Of a stretch of 24,709 bases of DNA, positions 1-8,403 are shown piece after piece. Origin of the DNA: a virus; the IMG/VR virus record IMGVR_UViG_3300010885_023131, positions 1-24,709 of that record; one strand, given 5' to 3'. The notes beneath the pieces are model-generated. The model searched no databases and was not told the DNA's origin. It was given only the letters and a program-made list of their open reading frames with translations. Within the stretch, counting starts at the first letter, position 1. Each line of letters opens with the position of its first letter. A program made the translations under genes and the position numbers.

Positions 1-1673
1 CCATTTCTGGTCAACTGAAGTTTCTGAACTACCGATGTTCTCAGATTGTCTGGAATGGTATTTGATGTGGATGATTGTGTGAAAGAATATACGCTCTTTG
101 GAGCATAAACAACGCTAAAATCGTTGGATATGCCCGATTGTGTTTTGTTGACAAAAACTATTCTCTCTCCAAGGATGACATCACCGTTCGCATTCAACTT
201 TGCATTCTCAAAAACACCATTAACCTCGCTGACCACAAGATTGAACAATCTGGAATCGGTTGGATTGATCGTGAGTTCTTCTACTTTTGCACTAGAGAAA
301 GTATCCGCTCCGATGATATGTGTGCTGTTTGATGTTAGGGTAGAAAGGTTGAAATCCAGAAGTGAATTGTAGTAATAATTCTCTCCCTGAATTGTGGCAT
401 CCTGATCTACCAGCAATTCCATATCAAAATGCTGATAATCGTTTGGTACTACGGAATCCTCGTCCGTCTTTAGATTTTGGATTATTCCATACTGTCTGAC
501 ACTGGCACCAACTCCAAAAAATCTTTCATTTCCACTATCTACCAAAGAATAATTAAATTCCTTGTTTATCAAGAGATGACGAGGACGCAGTTCGTTGATT
601 ATGTCGAAACCGTATCCACCATCTGGTGGAATGACCGCAGATACAGTCACATCATCCCCTGCCATCAAGTATACTTGCGCGAAACTATAATCAGTTCCAC
701 CATCTACAACCTCTATGCTTGTCAGTAGATTATTATCAAAAACTGGGTATGCAACTGCACCGTAACCATTACCGACGATGTTTACTTTTGGTAGAATGGA
801 ATAGATGTCTCCTGTGGAAATATTACCAGCACCTGTGTCTGGGTATATCTCGCACAGTTCTATTGTCGCTGTGTTTCCAGAAACTGTGTATGTTCTTATG
901 GTTCCTACTTTACCACTATCAAAAAGAACGATATAGTCGTTATTGTAGTAATTAGAGGAAGTAGCAAGATCGGAACGGAGATTGACTGTAAACACTAAGT
1001 TATTAACGGTACTCACAGTATGTGTCGAAGTCATATCTGGATTTACTAGATCCGTATAGATGGGGGATGTTCCGTCCACAGTTATTTTCTCTATGAAACC
1101 AGAAACGGAGTCCAGTTTTACATCCAGTGCCAGTGCTCTTTCATCGGAATAGGAAATATCGCTAATTTCAGTTATTGGCATGTAAGTATCTGTGAGAAAT
1201 GCTTCCATTTGCTCTGTGAAACTGTACATAAACTTCCAGACATAGCCATCTGCCATTCTTATTTCCTGTGTGCTAGTTCCTTCTGGTGAACTGGTCGAAA
1301 CCGCACCGCTATTGTTGGATAAGCACATATAGACACGATATTCGTTCTGGGATAAGACCAAGACATAATATTTCTTGTCGGAAAGATCAACATCGTCCTC
1401 ATATTGATCGTATACGGTTCCAGACAACCAATCGTATCTCCTGACCATCAGAGAAACATCTGATGGAAGAATGTGATTGTAGAACATCGCTTGTCTTTTT
1501 GCTTCGTTTTCTTCCTGAACAGTATCGGATATGGAGGGAACCGTGCTTTCATCTTCCCTAGCCTTCGCACCACCATAGAATATGAAATACTTGTTCACGG
1601 ATCTAGGATCCGTCAAACTTCGAAAGAACTCCTTAACGAAGGAAGATTTAATTGCGTTTGTCAGTAGCGCCAT
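1..1673 (-). CDS. gp8: Baseplate wedge protein, T4 gp8-like (C-terminus cut by window edge)
   Basis: An open frame of 557 codons runs off the left edge without a stop. Seen: residues 78-82 read RRYDW and residues 141-150 read ADGYVWKFMY. In T4 gp8 the corresponding parts are a RRDW motif and an ADGYVWEY motif, in the same order and at comparable spacing. gp8 is a structural subunit of the baseplate wedge that joins gp6/gp7 and helps the wedges assemble around the hub. The start is the ATG at 1673, preceded by an AAAAGGG ribosome site about 8 bases upstream; another ATG at 1684 is out of frame and stops quickly. It follows the gp7-position gene by 16 bases and ends the visible baseplate operon. 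The identity is inferred from motifs and gene order (6, x, 8, as in T4 6-7-8). The visible part already exceeds T4 gp8 (about 334 residues), so this version is enlarged. Confidence 0.72.
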   Translation of the reverse strand, partial: MALLTNAIKSSFVKEFFRSLTDPRSVNKYFIFYGGAKAREDESTVPSISDTVQEENEAKRQAMFYNHILPSDVSLMVRRYDWLSGTVYDQYEDDVDLSDKKYYVLVLSQNEYRVYMCLSNNSGAVSTSSPEGTSTQEIRMADGYVWKFMYSFTEQMEAFLTDTYMPITEISDISYSDERALALDVKLDSVSGFIEKITVDGTSPIYTDLVNPDMTSTHTVSTVNNLVFTVNLRSDLATSSNYYNNDYIVLFDSGKVGTIRTYTVSGNTATIELCEIYPDTGAGNISTGDIYSILPKVNIVGNGYGAVAYPVFDNNLLTSIEVVDGGTDYSFAQVYLMAGDDVTVSAVIPPDGGYGFDIINELRPRHLLINKEFNYSLVDSGNERFFGVGASVRQYGIIQNLKTDEDSVVPNDYQHFDMELLVDQDATIQGENYYYNSLLDFNLSTLTSNSTHIIGADTFSSAKVEELTINPTDSRLFNLVVSEVNGVFENAKLNANGDVILGERIVFVNKTQSGISNDFSVVYAPKSVYSFTQSSTSNTIPDNLRTSVVQKLQLTRN

Positions 1674-1689
1674 CTGGTTTCATCCCTTT

Positions 1690-3537
1690 TTAGTGCGTAG
1701 TTTCACCAACTACAGCCACATCTTGTATCTGAAGATCGAAGAAATTTTCAATAGATCCATTTGTATTATTTATCAGCACGCTAGGATGTGGGAAAACCAC
1801 CCAGTAATGTGTTCTTTGATCCCAATCGTGCATATATGAACTCAAATCTCCAAAATTCTCAAAGTAAGCACTATCAATATTTGTAGTTTCTGGATTTCCA
1901 AGATTATTGTGGATGAAATATCCATCCGAATCGGGTGGAATTGGTTGTGTCATATTAGGACCAGATGGAAACAAATCAACATTATCATTTCCATCCAAGG
2001 TAATGTCTCTTAGGTTCACATCTCCATCTATTCTGTAGGCAATATAGTTTCCGATGTAATAAGAACTGGAAGCAGTTATGTTTGTCTCTAGATTTTCTGC
2101 CAATACTTCCAGTGCCATCTTAGTGCTGAGAAGTTGAGCACCGAACATCTTATAACCAGCAGGATGTACTGTTCTCTTTATAGTGTCATAATACGACTGA
2201 AACGGAACATTAGAAATTATCTCATAGGAATGTGTCTGGTAGTAGTCGTTGTCTTGGATGAAACTCCTGTCACCCAGAACTCCATTAGAACTGGCATAAT
2301 ATCCAGAGTAATCGAACACTACTCCGCTGGTTGCAGTTCCAGAGAAACCCAATCCGTTTGTGGAAACGATGGATACGGTATACTTGGACTGTAGGTTTTC
2401 TTCGTAATTTACACCGAAGTTTACGGTGGTTATTTCCTGAACTTCTCCTCTAGAACCAACCTTGCTTACTTTTCCAGTATATCCAACTCCTTGTGCATTT
2501 GGGAGGGAAACAAGATAAACTCTTTCACCTATCTTGTAGTTGTATCCAGACGAAACTATATCTATCTGAACAACGCCTCTCTTGAGATTGTAGTTCAGTG
2601 TTTCTTCGGAATCCTCGATCAATACATCACACAGTATTGGGTAGCCATCTATAAATTCACCAAGAACCTCCGTTAGTTCCAGTTCTGCGACTGTAAATGG
2701 AGATTGCTTGAAGATGTTGCAGGAAACAACTCTTGCCGAAGCGACCTGTATGTTTTCATCATTCAACTGGTATATTACGCTTCCAACCATCAATCTTTCG
2801 TTGGATGCGTTAGTAGAAAATATCTTTAATGTCTTCTTCTCCACCCAAAGACCACCAGACACCACGAACATATGTTCTCTTGGATAGTAGAACTCTATAT
2901 CTTCATCAAAAAGAACTCTGAACATAAAGTTAAAGGAATGCTGCGTTCCTTTTGAACGATAGAATTCACTTGCTCTCTTTATTAGCGTCTTTAGGTTGAG
3001 GGGTTTGCCAGTTTCTACATCATATGTCAGTTCACTTGGAAAATCTGGAATGAATTGTTTTCTAAACTTCTCGTTGAATATCGTCGGAGAGAGATCGACA
3101 TCCGAGAATTCCTTGGATGACAGTGGGACGAGTTTAGGATCGTTGGATTGTTCCAGAAATTTGTAGTATGCTTCTATGAAAGAAACGAATTGCTCGTAGT
3201 CCTGTCTTATGAAATCTGGAATTTGAGTTGGAATTATGGAAGAAACCTTGTTCTTGATTTCCAGAACATCGGTATTCGTGTAAAAGAAATACTTTACTTC
3301 CGATCCTACTATCTTCTTGTTGAACTTATTGACAAGATATGCTCTTATAGTGTGCTTGCCTTCTGCAAGACCAGTGACTTGAAATCTACCTTTTAGTTCT
3401 ATCTTCTCGAACTTAACAGCATCAACATAAAACACCACCTTGTCGGTTGACTTGGAGTTTTCTTTTACCTCATACTCTACGAATATATCCGTATTGTAGA
3501 GAAGGCTGTCGCTGATTGGACTAGTTATGCTAATCAT
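1690..3537 (-). CDS. Baseplate wedge/virion structural protein in the gp7 position, with N-terminal Ig-like domain
   Basis: 615 residues. Residues 1-85 look like a beta-rich Ig-like module: it opens ISITSPISDSLL, has alternating hydrophobic strands, and contains a GLAEGKHTIRAY stretch typical of bacterial Ig-like folds. A helical segment follows at about 100-130 (PDFIRQDYEQFVSFIEAYYK), then a conserved block around 165-215 containing a RSKGTQHSFNFMFRVLF motif, and a later VHPAGYKMFG motif. This combination recurs in structural proteins of environmental T4-like phages as I recall them, but I cannot name a T4 equivalent from sequence alone. Context: its start overlaps the gp6 stop by 4 bases (ATGA) and gp8 follows, which is the place of T4 gene 7 (1032 residues). 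A wedge role is inferred. It is far shorter than T4 gp7, so it could be a functional replacement rather than a homologue. Confidence 0.6.
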   Translation of the reverse strand: MISITSPISDSLLYNTDIFVEYEVKENSKSTDKVVFYVDAVKFEKIELKGRFQVTGLAEGKHTIRAYLVNKFNKKIVGSEVKYFFYTNTDVLEIKNKVSSIIPTQIPDFIRQDYEQFVSFIEAYYKFLEQSNDPKLVPLSSKEFSDVDLSPTIFNEKFRKQFIPDFPSELTYDVETGKPLNLKTLIKRASEFYRSKGTQHSFNFMFRVLFDEDIEFYYPREHMFVVSGGLWVEKKTLKIFSTNASNERLMVGSVIYQLNDENIQVASARVVSCNIFKQSPFTVAELELTEVLGEFIDGYPILCDVLIEDSEETLNYNLKRGVVQIDIVSSGYNYKIGERVYLVSLPNAQGVGYTGKVSKVGSRGEVQEITTVNFGVNYEENLQSKYTVSIVSTNGLGFSGTATSGVVFDYSGYYASSNGVLGDRSFIQDNDYYQTHSYEIISNVPFQSYYDTIKRTVHPAGYKMFGAQLLSTKMALEVLAENLETNITASSSYYIGNYIAYRIDGDVNLRDITLDGNDNVDLFPSGPNMTQPIPPDSDGYFIHNNLGNPETTNIDSAYFENFGDLSSYMHDWDQRTHYWVVFPHPSVLINNTNGSIENFFDLQIQDVAVVGETTH

Positions 3538-5375
3538 CTGTTTCTATATGGTATGAGTGTTGTGTTTATAGTCAAAGATCTGGAACTTGGGTTTTCGTGC
3601 ATAAGGAACATCTTTTGCTTGGCAACTATATCTCTTTCATTTGGAACTGCGAAAATTATGATCGGTAGTCCATCTATAAGGGAAGATGGTTTAAATCTGT
3701 TTAGATTTATCTTACCTGTTGTATAATCAACAGTTCCCATTTTCTTATTAAGAATTACTTTTTCATTATCCAATAGATGATATAGAACTATGTTTCCATA
3801 TCCATCATCTTCCAACTGACAATCTCTATCCACTGGTTGTGTACCAGATGTATCCAAATATCCAAAGAGATTTGTGCTTATTATGCTCTTGTAGCCATCA
3901 TTTGGATGATAGAATGGATTGTTGAAATTTATTTCATAATTGTGTGGTTTCGAATCGAATGTTGGTATGAATCTCTTTTCCATAGAGACACCAATATCGT
4001 TGCTTATGATACTTTCGTTTACTTTCTGTATATCTGTGCTGAGATCGGTTGCATAGAAATCCTTATCGAACTTATCCAGATATTTGTCAGTGAAGTCGTA
4101 GATTTCTTTTGTTATATCCGTGACCAATTGAGAAAGACCAGAAGATATATTGATAGGATCTATTTTGAGATTAACCGTTAGATTGAGATACAATATCTCT
4201 GGATCTACAAACTCCACCAGAACACCCACCACATTTCTGGTCTGAGTGAGAGTGGAGAGGATCTTTGCTTTCTCAACATTAGAAAGTATCGCACCTGTCT
4301 TTGGTTTTACACTTATGAATACTTTGCCATATGCTGGAGGATCGTTTTCTTCACCACCCCAGCAAATTACATCTTCTATTATTGGAAAATCCTTGAGGAT
4401 TATATTTCTGTAATCTTCCTTAGTAACTGCTCGTTCCTGCGTGACAAAGTTTCTGGTTGTATTGAAACGAATGGATTCTTTGCTCTCGGCATCGGAACCT
4501 CCATTTGACGGAACAACTACTCTCACCGTGGTTCCAGGCACAACTGGAATACTGAAAGAGGATGTCGAGTTGGCAATACCAATTCCGTTTGCCTCTGCAC
4601 CAGAAGATTCGATGATTTCCACTCTTATGATGTTGCCATCGCTCAATCTCTTACCAAGCACACCATCACCAAAAGTAAGTTCTAGGAATCCGTCTGAATT
4701 TTCTTCCAAGAAGTATATTTTACTATCTTCCTTCAGCATCGTTATATTCGTTGCTTCGGAATAATAGAACTTCTCTGTGCTGGCTGCTGATGATTGCACA
4801 CTGACTTTGAGAGTCGAAGCATCTACATTTGTATATGGTATGGTGTATTTTTGATTCTCAAGATTACCATCCACTATAAATGAATATTTTCTAACAGTTC
4901 CTTCTACAAACTCAATAGCACCCGTACTGACTTCCGTTATTGTTCCCGAAGAATCGAATTCGGACGCACCTACTAAGGCATCTTCCAGTAGTATAAAACT
5001 ATAAGAAGAACCATTATTTGTAGACAGAATTCTTGTTCCTTTTGCAAGATATGTGTCTATATTGCTTGGACTACCTGTGATCTCCACCACTACTCTGGCA
5101 GATTTTATGGTTTTTGGTCTATAAGCAAAATGCTTTGCTATCGAAACGATAGATGATCTCTTGGTAGCACTATCGAGAAACATCTCGTTGACCGTCATGT
5201 TGTTGTAGAATGCTTGATAATATGTGTTGTATGCCAGTACATCTAGGAGGATATTGAGAGCAGATCCTTCAAAATTATACGAAGTAAATTCTGACTGAGA
5301 ACGAAGAAAATTCTTCAAGTTCTGCTTTATCAGGTCAAATTCTATCTCTGTTATGCGTAGTTCTTTGGTATTCAT
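3534..5375 (-). CDS. gp6: Baseplate wedge protein gp6 (baseplate J-like)
   Basis: 613 residues, against about 660 in T4 gp6. The N-terminus (FDLIKQNLKNFLRSQSEF, then LNILLDVLAYNTYYQAFYNN at residues 40-59 and MTVNEMFLDSATKRSS) is the highly conserved gp6 signature. The middle has the GDGVLGKRLSDGNIIRVE type motif seen in baseplate J family proteins. gp6 dimers form the iris-like ring of wedges that holds the baseplate together and changes shape when the sheath contracts. The start overlaps the gp25 stop by 4 bases (ATGA), and the stop overlaps the next start in the same way, so the three genes are probably translationally coupled. The gp25-gp6 adjacency is common in contractile injection systems. 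No damage to the frame is seen. Confidence 0.9.
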   Translation of the reverse strand: MNTKELRITEIEFDLIKQNLKNFLRSQSEFTSYNFEGSALNILLDVLAYNTYYQAFYNNMTVNEMFLDSATKRSSIVSIAKHFAYRPKTIKSARVVVEITGSPSNIDTYLAKGTRILSTNNGSSYSFILLEDALVGASEFDSSGTITEVSTGAIEFVEGTVRKYSFIVDGNLENQKYTIPYTNVDASTLKVSVQSSAASTEKFYYSEATNITMLKEDSKIYFLEENSDGFLELTFGDGVLGKRLSDGNIIRVEIIESSGAEANGIGIANSTSSFSIPVVPGTTVRVVVPSNGGSDAESKESIRFNTTRNFVTQERAVTKEDYRNIILKDFPIIEDVICWGGEENDPPAYGKVFISVKPKTGAILSNVEKAKILSTLTQTRNVVGVLVEFVDPEILYLNLTVNLKIDPINISSGLSQLVTDITKEIYDFTDKYLDKFDKDFYATDLSTDIQKVNESIISNDIGVSMEKRFIPTFDSKPHNYEINFNNPFYHPNDGYKSIISTNLFGYLDTSGTQPVDRDCQLEDDGYGNIVLYHLLDNEKVILNKKMGTVDYTTGKINLNRFKPSSLIDGLPIIIFAVPNERDIVAKQKMFLMHENPSSRSLTINTTLIPYRNR

Positions 5376-5755
5376 CTGCTTCTGGTGACCTCTATGGATA
5401 CTTCCTGCTCTGGGACATCTTCGCCGAGTATAGTGTAGATGATACTTATATTTAGTGTATTTTCATTAACATTTAAATTAACTTCAGTAACTTCCACTCT
5501 CTTCTCATATATCTCCAGCAATTTCTTTATATCACTTTTGGTTTGATTTTCCAGAGCATAGTTAAAATCGTTGAACAACTTATTTGTTATGTTTCCAGAT
5601 ATAGTGGAGAAGGGCTTTTCGAACATATTTAAAAGGACAAGCGTCTTGACGGATTGCTTTATCGCATCCGCTCCACTTTTTAACATAAGATTGCCAGTTA
5701 CAGGATGGGCCCTGAAACTGTAATCCAAATCTGTTATTTTGAGAGTTTTCTTCAT
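5372..5755 (-). CDS. gp25: Baseplate wedge protein gp25 (TssE-like)
   Basis: 127 residues, close to the 132 of T4 gp25. The opening (DLDYSFRAHPVTGNLMLKSGADAIKQSVKTLVLLN) has the typical gp25 layout: a DxDxxF-like start, a helix and the LL.. core. The family's EPR loop is represented by YEKRVEV, with Lys in place of Pro. gp25 nucleates sheath polymerisation and joins the wedge to the sheath; TssE is the type VI secretion counterpart. The start is the ATG at 5755 with AAAAAAGGA six bases before it. The 27-base gap before this gene is the only untranslated gap of any size in the operon downstream of the hub genes. It contains the AAGGA site and lies next to a T4-late-like TATAAATT box. Confidence 0.9.
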   Translation of the reverse strand: MKKTLKITDLDYSFRAHPVTGNLMLKSGADAIKQSVKTLVLLNMFEKPFSTISGNITNKLFNDFNYALENQTKSDIKKLLEIYEKRVEVTEVNLNVNENTLNISIIYTILGEDVPEQEVSIEVTRSR

Positions 5756-5782
5756 TCTTATCCTTTTTTGTTATTTATCAAA

Positions 5783-7516
5783 TTAATTTATACTCTTGCA
5801 ACTTTCTTTCTGCTTAGTGGGGATCCACTTGGCAGGAGGACATTCGATAAACTTAACGGGTAATTCTGGATTTATTACTTTAATGTTGCTATAAACTTCA
5901 TTATAGAACTCTTGGAAGTTTCCACCATCCTCAAATTCTTTATTTTTATACAATTTGCTTCCGCTATACAGAGTGACATTATTGGTTGCCATTATGTTAA
6001 TATTTTTCCTACTGCTTATATTAAACATACCCTGAGAACCGATATACGCTTGTCCTTGACTGTGAATTGATAAAATGCTTTGTTTGTTTTTAGAAAGACC
6101 TTCTACATTTCCGCAATCTATGATCACACCGCCGTGCCCCTGCAACTGAACGGATGTTTGGGACATAAGAATATTTTCCTTTGCGGTTCTTATGATACTT
6201 CTTTCTGTCGAGATGGACAAATCACCTATCAAAAGTGCGCCAGTGCTTGTGCCGGTATTGTTTCCTGTCGAAATACATAGCGATTGGTGGGATTCGACGG
6301 TTCCTGCACCAGAATATGTTCTTTCTGCACCAAATTTGTAACTTTCTTTAACGGTCTGTTCGCTTCCACCAGCGCCATATTCTCTCTCTACGGAATTTAA
6401 ATAATATTCCTGTGCTCGTCCTTGTACCAATTGACCAAGATCATACACTTTTGTCTCTTTCTTGGAACCCTTTTTAGTCATAACCAGATTGTCGAAATCT
6501 CCATCGACTCTGGTGTCTCTGTTTCCACCGACTTCAGTCACTTGATCTTCTCCTACCACCATATGCATATGTCCTGTGCATTCTAGGTTGTAATCACCGT
6601 TTACAAAGTGGTTGTAATGACCACAATCTTGACGAATGTTGACATCACCTTTCTTCAATTGGATATTAGAATCCCCTTCGTCTACAAGAACATTAAGATT
6701 TCCTTTTTCGATGTAGATGTTTACATTAGCATTCTTTCCTATATGGATGTCGAAATTAACAGCCGATTCCTCGCTGCTTTCCAACTCATCCTTATTGACG
6801 AAAATCTTAAGTGCCTTGTCTATGGTGACATTACTGTATCCATCTATGTGGACATGGCTGTCTCTGAACACGGAAGTATAACTATCTCTTACAACTTTCA
6901 CCACTTTATCGCCATTTGGGTGATATTCTTCGAATGTTCCGCTTCTGTGATTTGTGGATATTCTTTCACTGCCTGGGGTGTCATCGAATTCAACTACATG
7001 ACCAGATTCGGTTTCAGTTACTTTGTTGAAGGGATAGATCGTGACATCCTTGAAACGCTCTGCCTCGTTGTCACCTTCTCCATCGCTACCCTCACAACCA
7101 CAATCGTTTTTCTTTGCCTCTATTTTCTTTCCTTTTATCTTACCATACTGAGTTGGTGTTTCTCCCCAACCTTTTCCAGAGTTTGTCTGCATAGAAGGAC
7201 CACTGAATGGTGTGCAGTTTAGATTCGCACCACCACCCAAAGCACCACCGGCACCTCCACCACCACTTCCACCACTTCCACCAGAACCACTACCACTACC
7301 CACAGCACCACCGTCATTTGTGCTGTTTGGTGGACGGCTAGGTGGTCTGGAACCACCCACATTTCCACCACCATATCCACCACTGGTTCCAGGTCTGGAT
7401 GGTGTGACGCCAGTTCCACCTCCACCAGAGCCACTACCGCCTGATTGACCAGGATCGACTGTATTTGGTGGGATTATTATCGGTGGATCGCAATTGTTCA
7501 GATTATCTTCTGGCAT
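5783..7516 (-). CDS. Central spike protein, gp5 C-terminal beta-helix type, with Gly-rich N-terminal linker
   Basis: 577 residues. Residues 24-98 are almost pure Gly/Ser/Pro. A Cys pair (CGC) lies at 139-141. Residues 168-195 carry the marker ESGHVVEFDDTPGSERI followed by HRSGTFEEYHPNG, known from gp5 and VgrG spikes at the start of the beta-helix. After that come many short strand repeats rich in Gly, Asn and Asp (for example VNGDYNLECTGHMHMVVG), as in a triple-stranded beta-helix. This is the membrane-piercing needle part of the T4 gp5 trimer. No lysozyme domain is present here or in the preceding gene. The start ATG overlaps the stop of the OB-fold gene by one base (TAATG). The split of gp5 into two genes is seen directly; that the two products assemble into one spike is inferred. 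The C-terminus has further Cys residues (ECPP, ESCKS) that might bind metal. Confidence 0.8.
   Translation of the reverse strand: MPEDNLNNCDPPIIIPPNTVDPGQSGGSGSGGGGTGVTPSRPGTSGGYGGGNVGGSRPPSRPPNSTNDGGAVGSGSGSGGSGGSGGGGAGGALGGGANLNCTPFSGPSMQTNSGKGWGETPTQYGKIKGKKIEAKKNDCGCEGSDGEGDNEAERFKDVTIYPFNKVTETESGHVVEFDDTPGSERISTNHRSGTFEEYHPNGDKVVKVVRDSYTSVFRDSHVHIDGYSNVTIDKALKIFVNKDELESSEESAVNFDIHIGKNANVNIYIEKGNLNVLVDEGDSNIQLKKGDVNIRQDCGHYNHFVNGDYNLECTGHMHMVVGEDQVTEVGGNRDTRVDGDFDNLVMTKKGSKKETKVYDLGQLVQGRAQEYYLNSVEREYGAGGSEQTVKESYKFGAERTYSGAGTVESHQSLCISTGNNTGTSTGALLIGDLSISTERSIIRTAKENILMSQTSVQLQGHGGVIIDCGNVEGLSKNKQSILSIHSQGQAYIGSQGMFNISSRKNINIMATNNVTLYSGSKLYKNKEFEDGGNFQEFYNEVYSNIKVINPELPVKFIECPPAKWIPTKQKESCKSIN
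5785..5792 (-). promoter_or_regulatory. Candidate T4-type late promoter box upstream of gp25
   Basis: On the minus strand this reads TATAAATT, one base from the T4 late -10 box TATAAATA recognised by gp55-bound RNA polymerase. It overlaps the stop of the spike gene and lies about 30 bases before the gp25 ATG, which suits a short leader. This box stands alone in an AT-rich gap, so chance is a real alternative. The presence of a gp33-like co-activator in the window supports a T4-type late system. Confidence 0.35.
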
Positions 7517-8403
7517 TATTGACTCACATTCTTATTTTTAGCATATACTAGATTTCCATCGGAATTGGTTGGTTTTGAAAGAACTGCTTTATAATTATCA
7601 TAAGTGGATGGAAAGTTGGACGATTCTAATGAATTGTTGCCAGATCCAAGATTTTTGTTCGTTCCTTTGTTTACTCCAGATTCGTTAGTCACTCCGCATT
7701 TGAATTTCTTGAAATCTATAGTAGCAATCTTGACTTCTTGTTCAAGCAATCCGCCTTTCTCTCTTGGCGTCTTCTTATAACCAACTATTGTCTTGTCTAT
7801 GTGCTCTTTGTCGTTAGTTGCTATGACAGAAATATCAGTCATAGTTCCATCGTTATATGCTACGCAACTGTATGAATTGGAGCGAGGAAAGTTTTCTGCC
7901 TTATCGTTCTCCAGTTGAGCACCGTGCTCGTCTCCCTCTTTGTCCTTACCATCTGGAAACTTTCTCTTCTTGAACTTGTTGGTTGGTTCGTTCTTCAGTT
8001 CCTCTTCCGTGCGTGGATCCCTGAAAGCATCGCCATAGTTCTCTTCATAGAAATCCTTGGTTGTATTCTGCTGTAGAAGATCTATGCTAGTTGGTTTCTT
8101 GTTGTTTTCTGGAATTGTGCCTGGTATGCTGAACAAAACAACTGGGATCTGTAGACCATTACCATCGTCATTCCACATACCCATTACCCAACTGCCTGGT
8201 ATTAGAGCATTTATGGATCCTACTCCAGAATTAGATGCAGATGTAGTTGGCATAGCAACCACAGACCAAGGAAGATGGTCTGTGGGTATGTCCTTCTTGA
8301 GTGGAGAATGGTAGCCATGTATACGCACTCGAACTCTTCCCAACTGAAGAGGATCTTTTCTATCTTCCACTACACCGATCCAGAAAACATTTTGATCAGC
8401 CAT
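7516..8403 (-). CDS. gp5: Baseplate hub OB-fold protein, gp5 N-terminal type (no lysozyme domain)
   Basis: 295 residues from the ATG at 8403. The first 35 residues (ADQNVFWIGVVEDRKDPLQL, then GRVRVRIHGYHSP) followed by LPWSVVAMPTTSA, GVGSINALIPGSWVMG and IPVVLFSIPG are the OB-fold of gp5/VgrG-type hubs, covering about residues 1-110. The rest is polar, Lys/Asp/Asn-rich and looks flexible; no T4-lysozyme-like catalytic motif is present. In T4 the OB domain sits on the gp27 trimer. The start was chosen because GGGAGAAG lies 8 bases upstream and the ATG overlaps the hub stop (TAATG); a longer frame to 8445 has no such signal and would only add 14 residues inside the gp27 gene. It lies directly between gp27-like and spike genes. 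Confidence 0.8.
   Translation of the reverse strand: MADQNVFWIGVVEDRKDPLQLGRVRVRIHGYHSPLKKDIPTDHLPWSVVAMPTTSASNSGVGSINALIPGSWVMGMWNDDGNGLQIPVVLFSIPGTIPENNKKPTSIDLLQQNTTKDFYEENYGDAFRDPRTEEELKNEPTNKFKKRKFPDGKDKEGDEHGAQLENDKAENFPRSNSYSCVAYNDGTMTDISVIATNDKEHIDKTIVGYKKTPREKGGLLEQEVKIATIDFKKFKCGVTNESGVNKGTNKNLGSGNNSLESSNFPSTYDNYKAVLSKPTNSDGNLVYAKNKNVSQ

Noticed and set aside
3837-4181. 114-codon plus-strand ORF inside gp6
   Set aside because: Cys/Ile/Tyr-rich translation without any motif, antisense to well-conserved gp6 sequence.
6608-7222. 204-codon plus-strand ORF
   Set aside because: It lies wholly antisense to the spike beta-helix gene, whose conserved ESGHV/DDTPG motif is convincing. No ribosome site or recognisable motif on the plus strand.
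7212-7448. Proline-rich plus-strand ORF and a Val-rich minus-strand ORF across the same stretch
   Set aside because: Both are other-frame shadows of the Gly-codon-rich linker of the spike gene; repeated GGT/GGA codons read as Pro or Val. The repeats are codon-level low complexity, not a CRISPR array.
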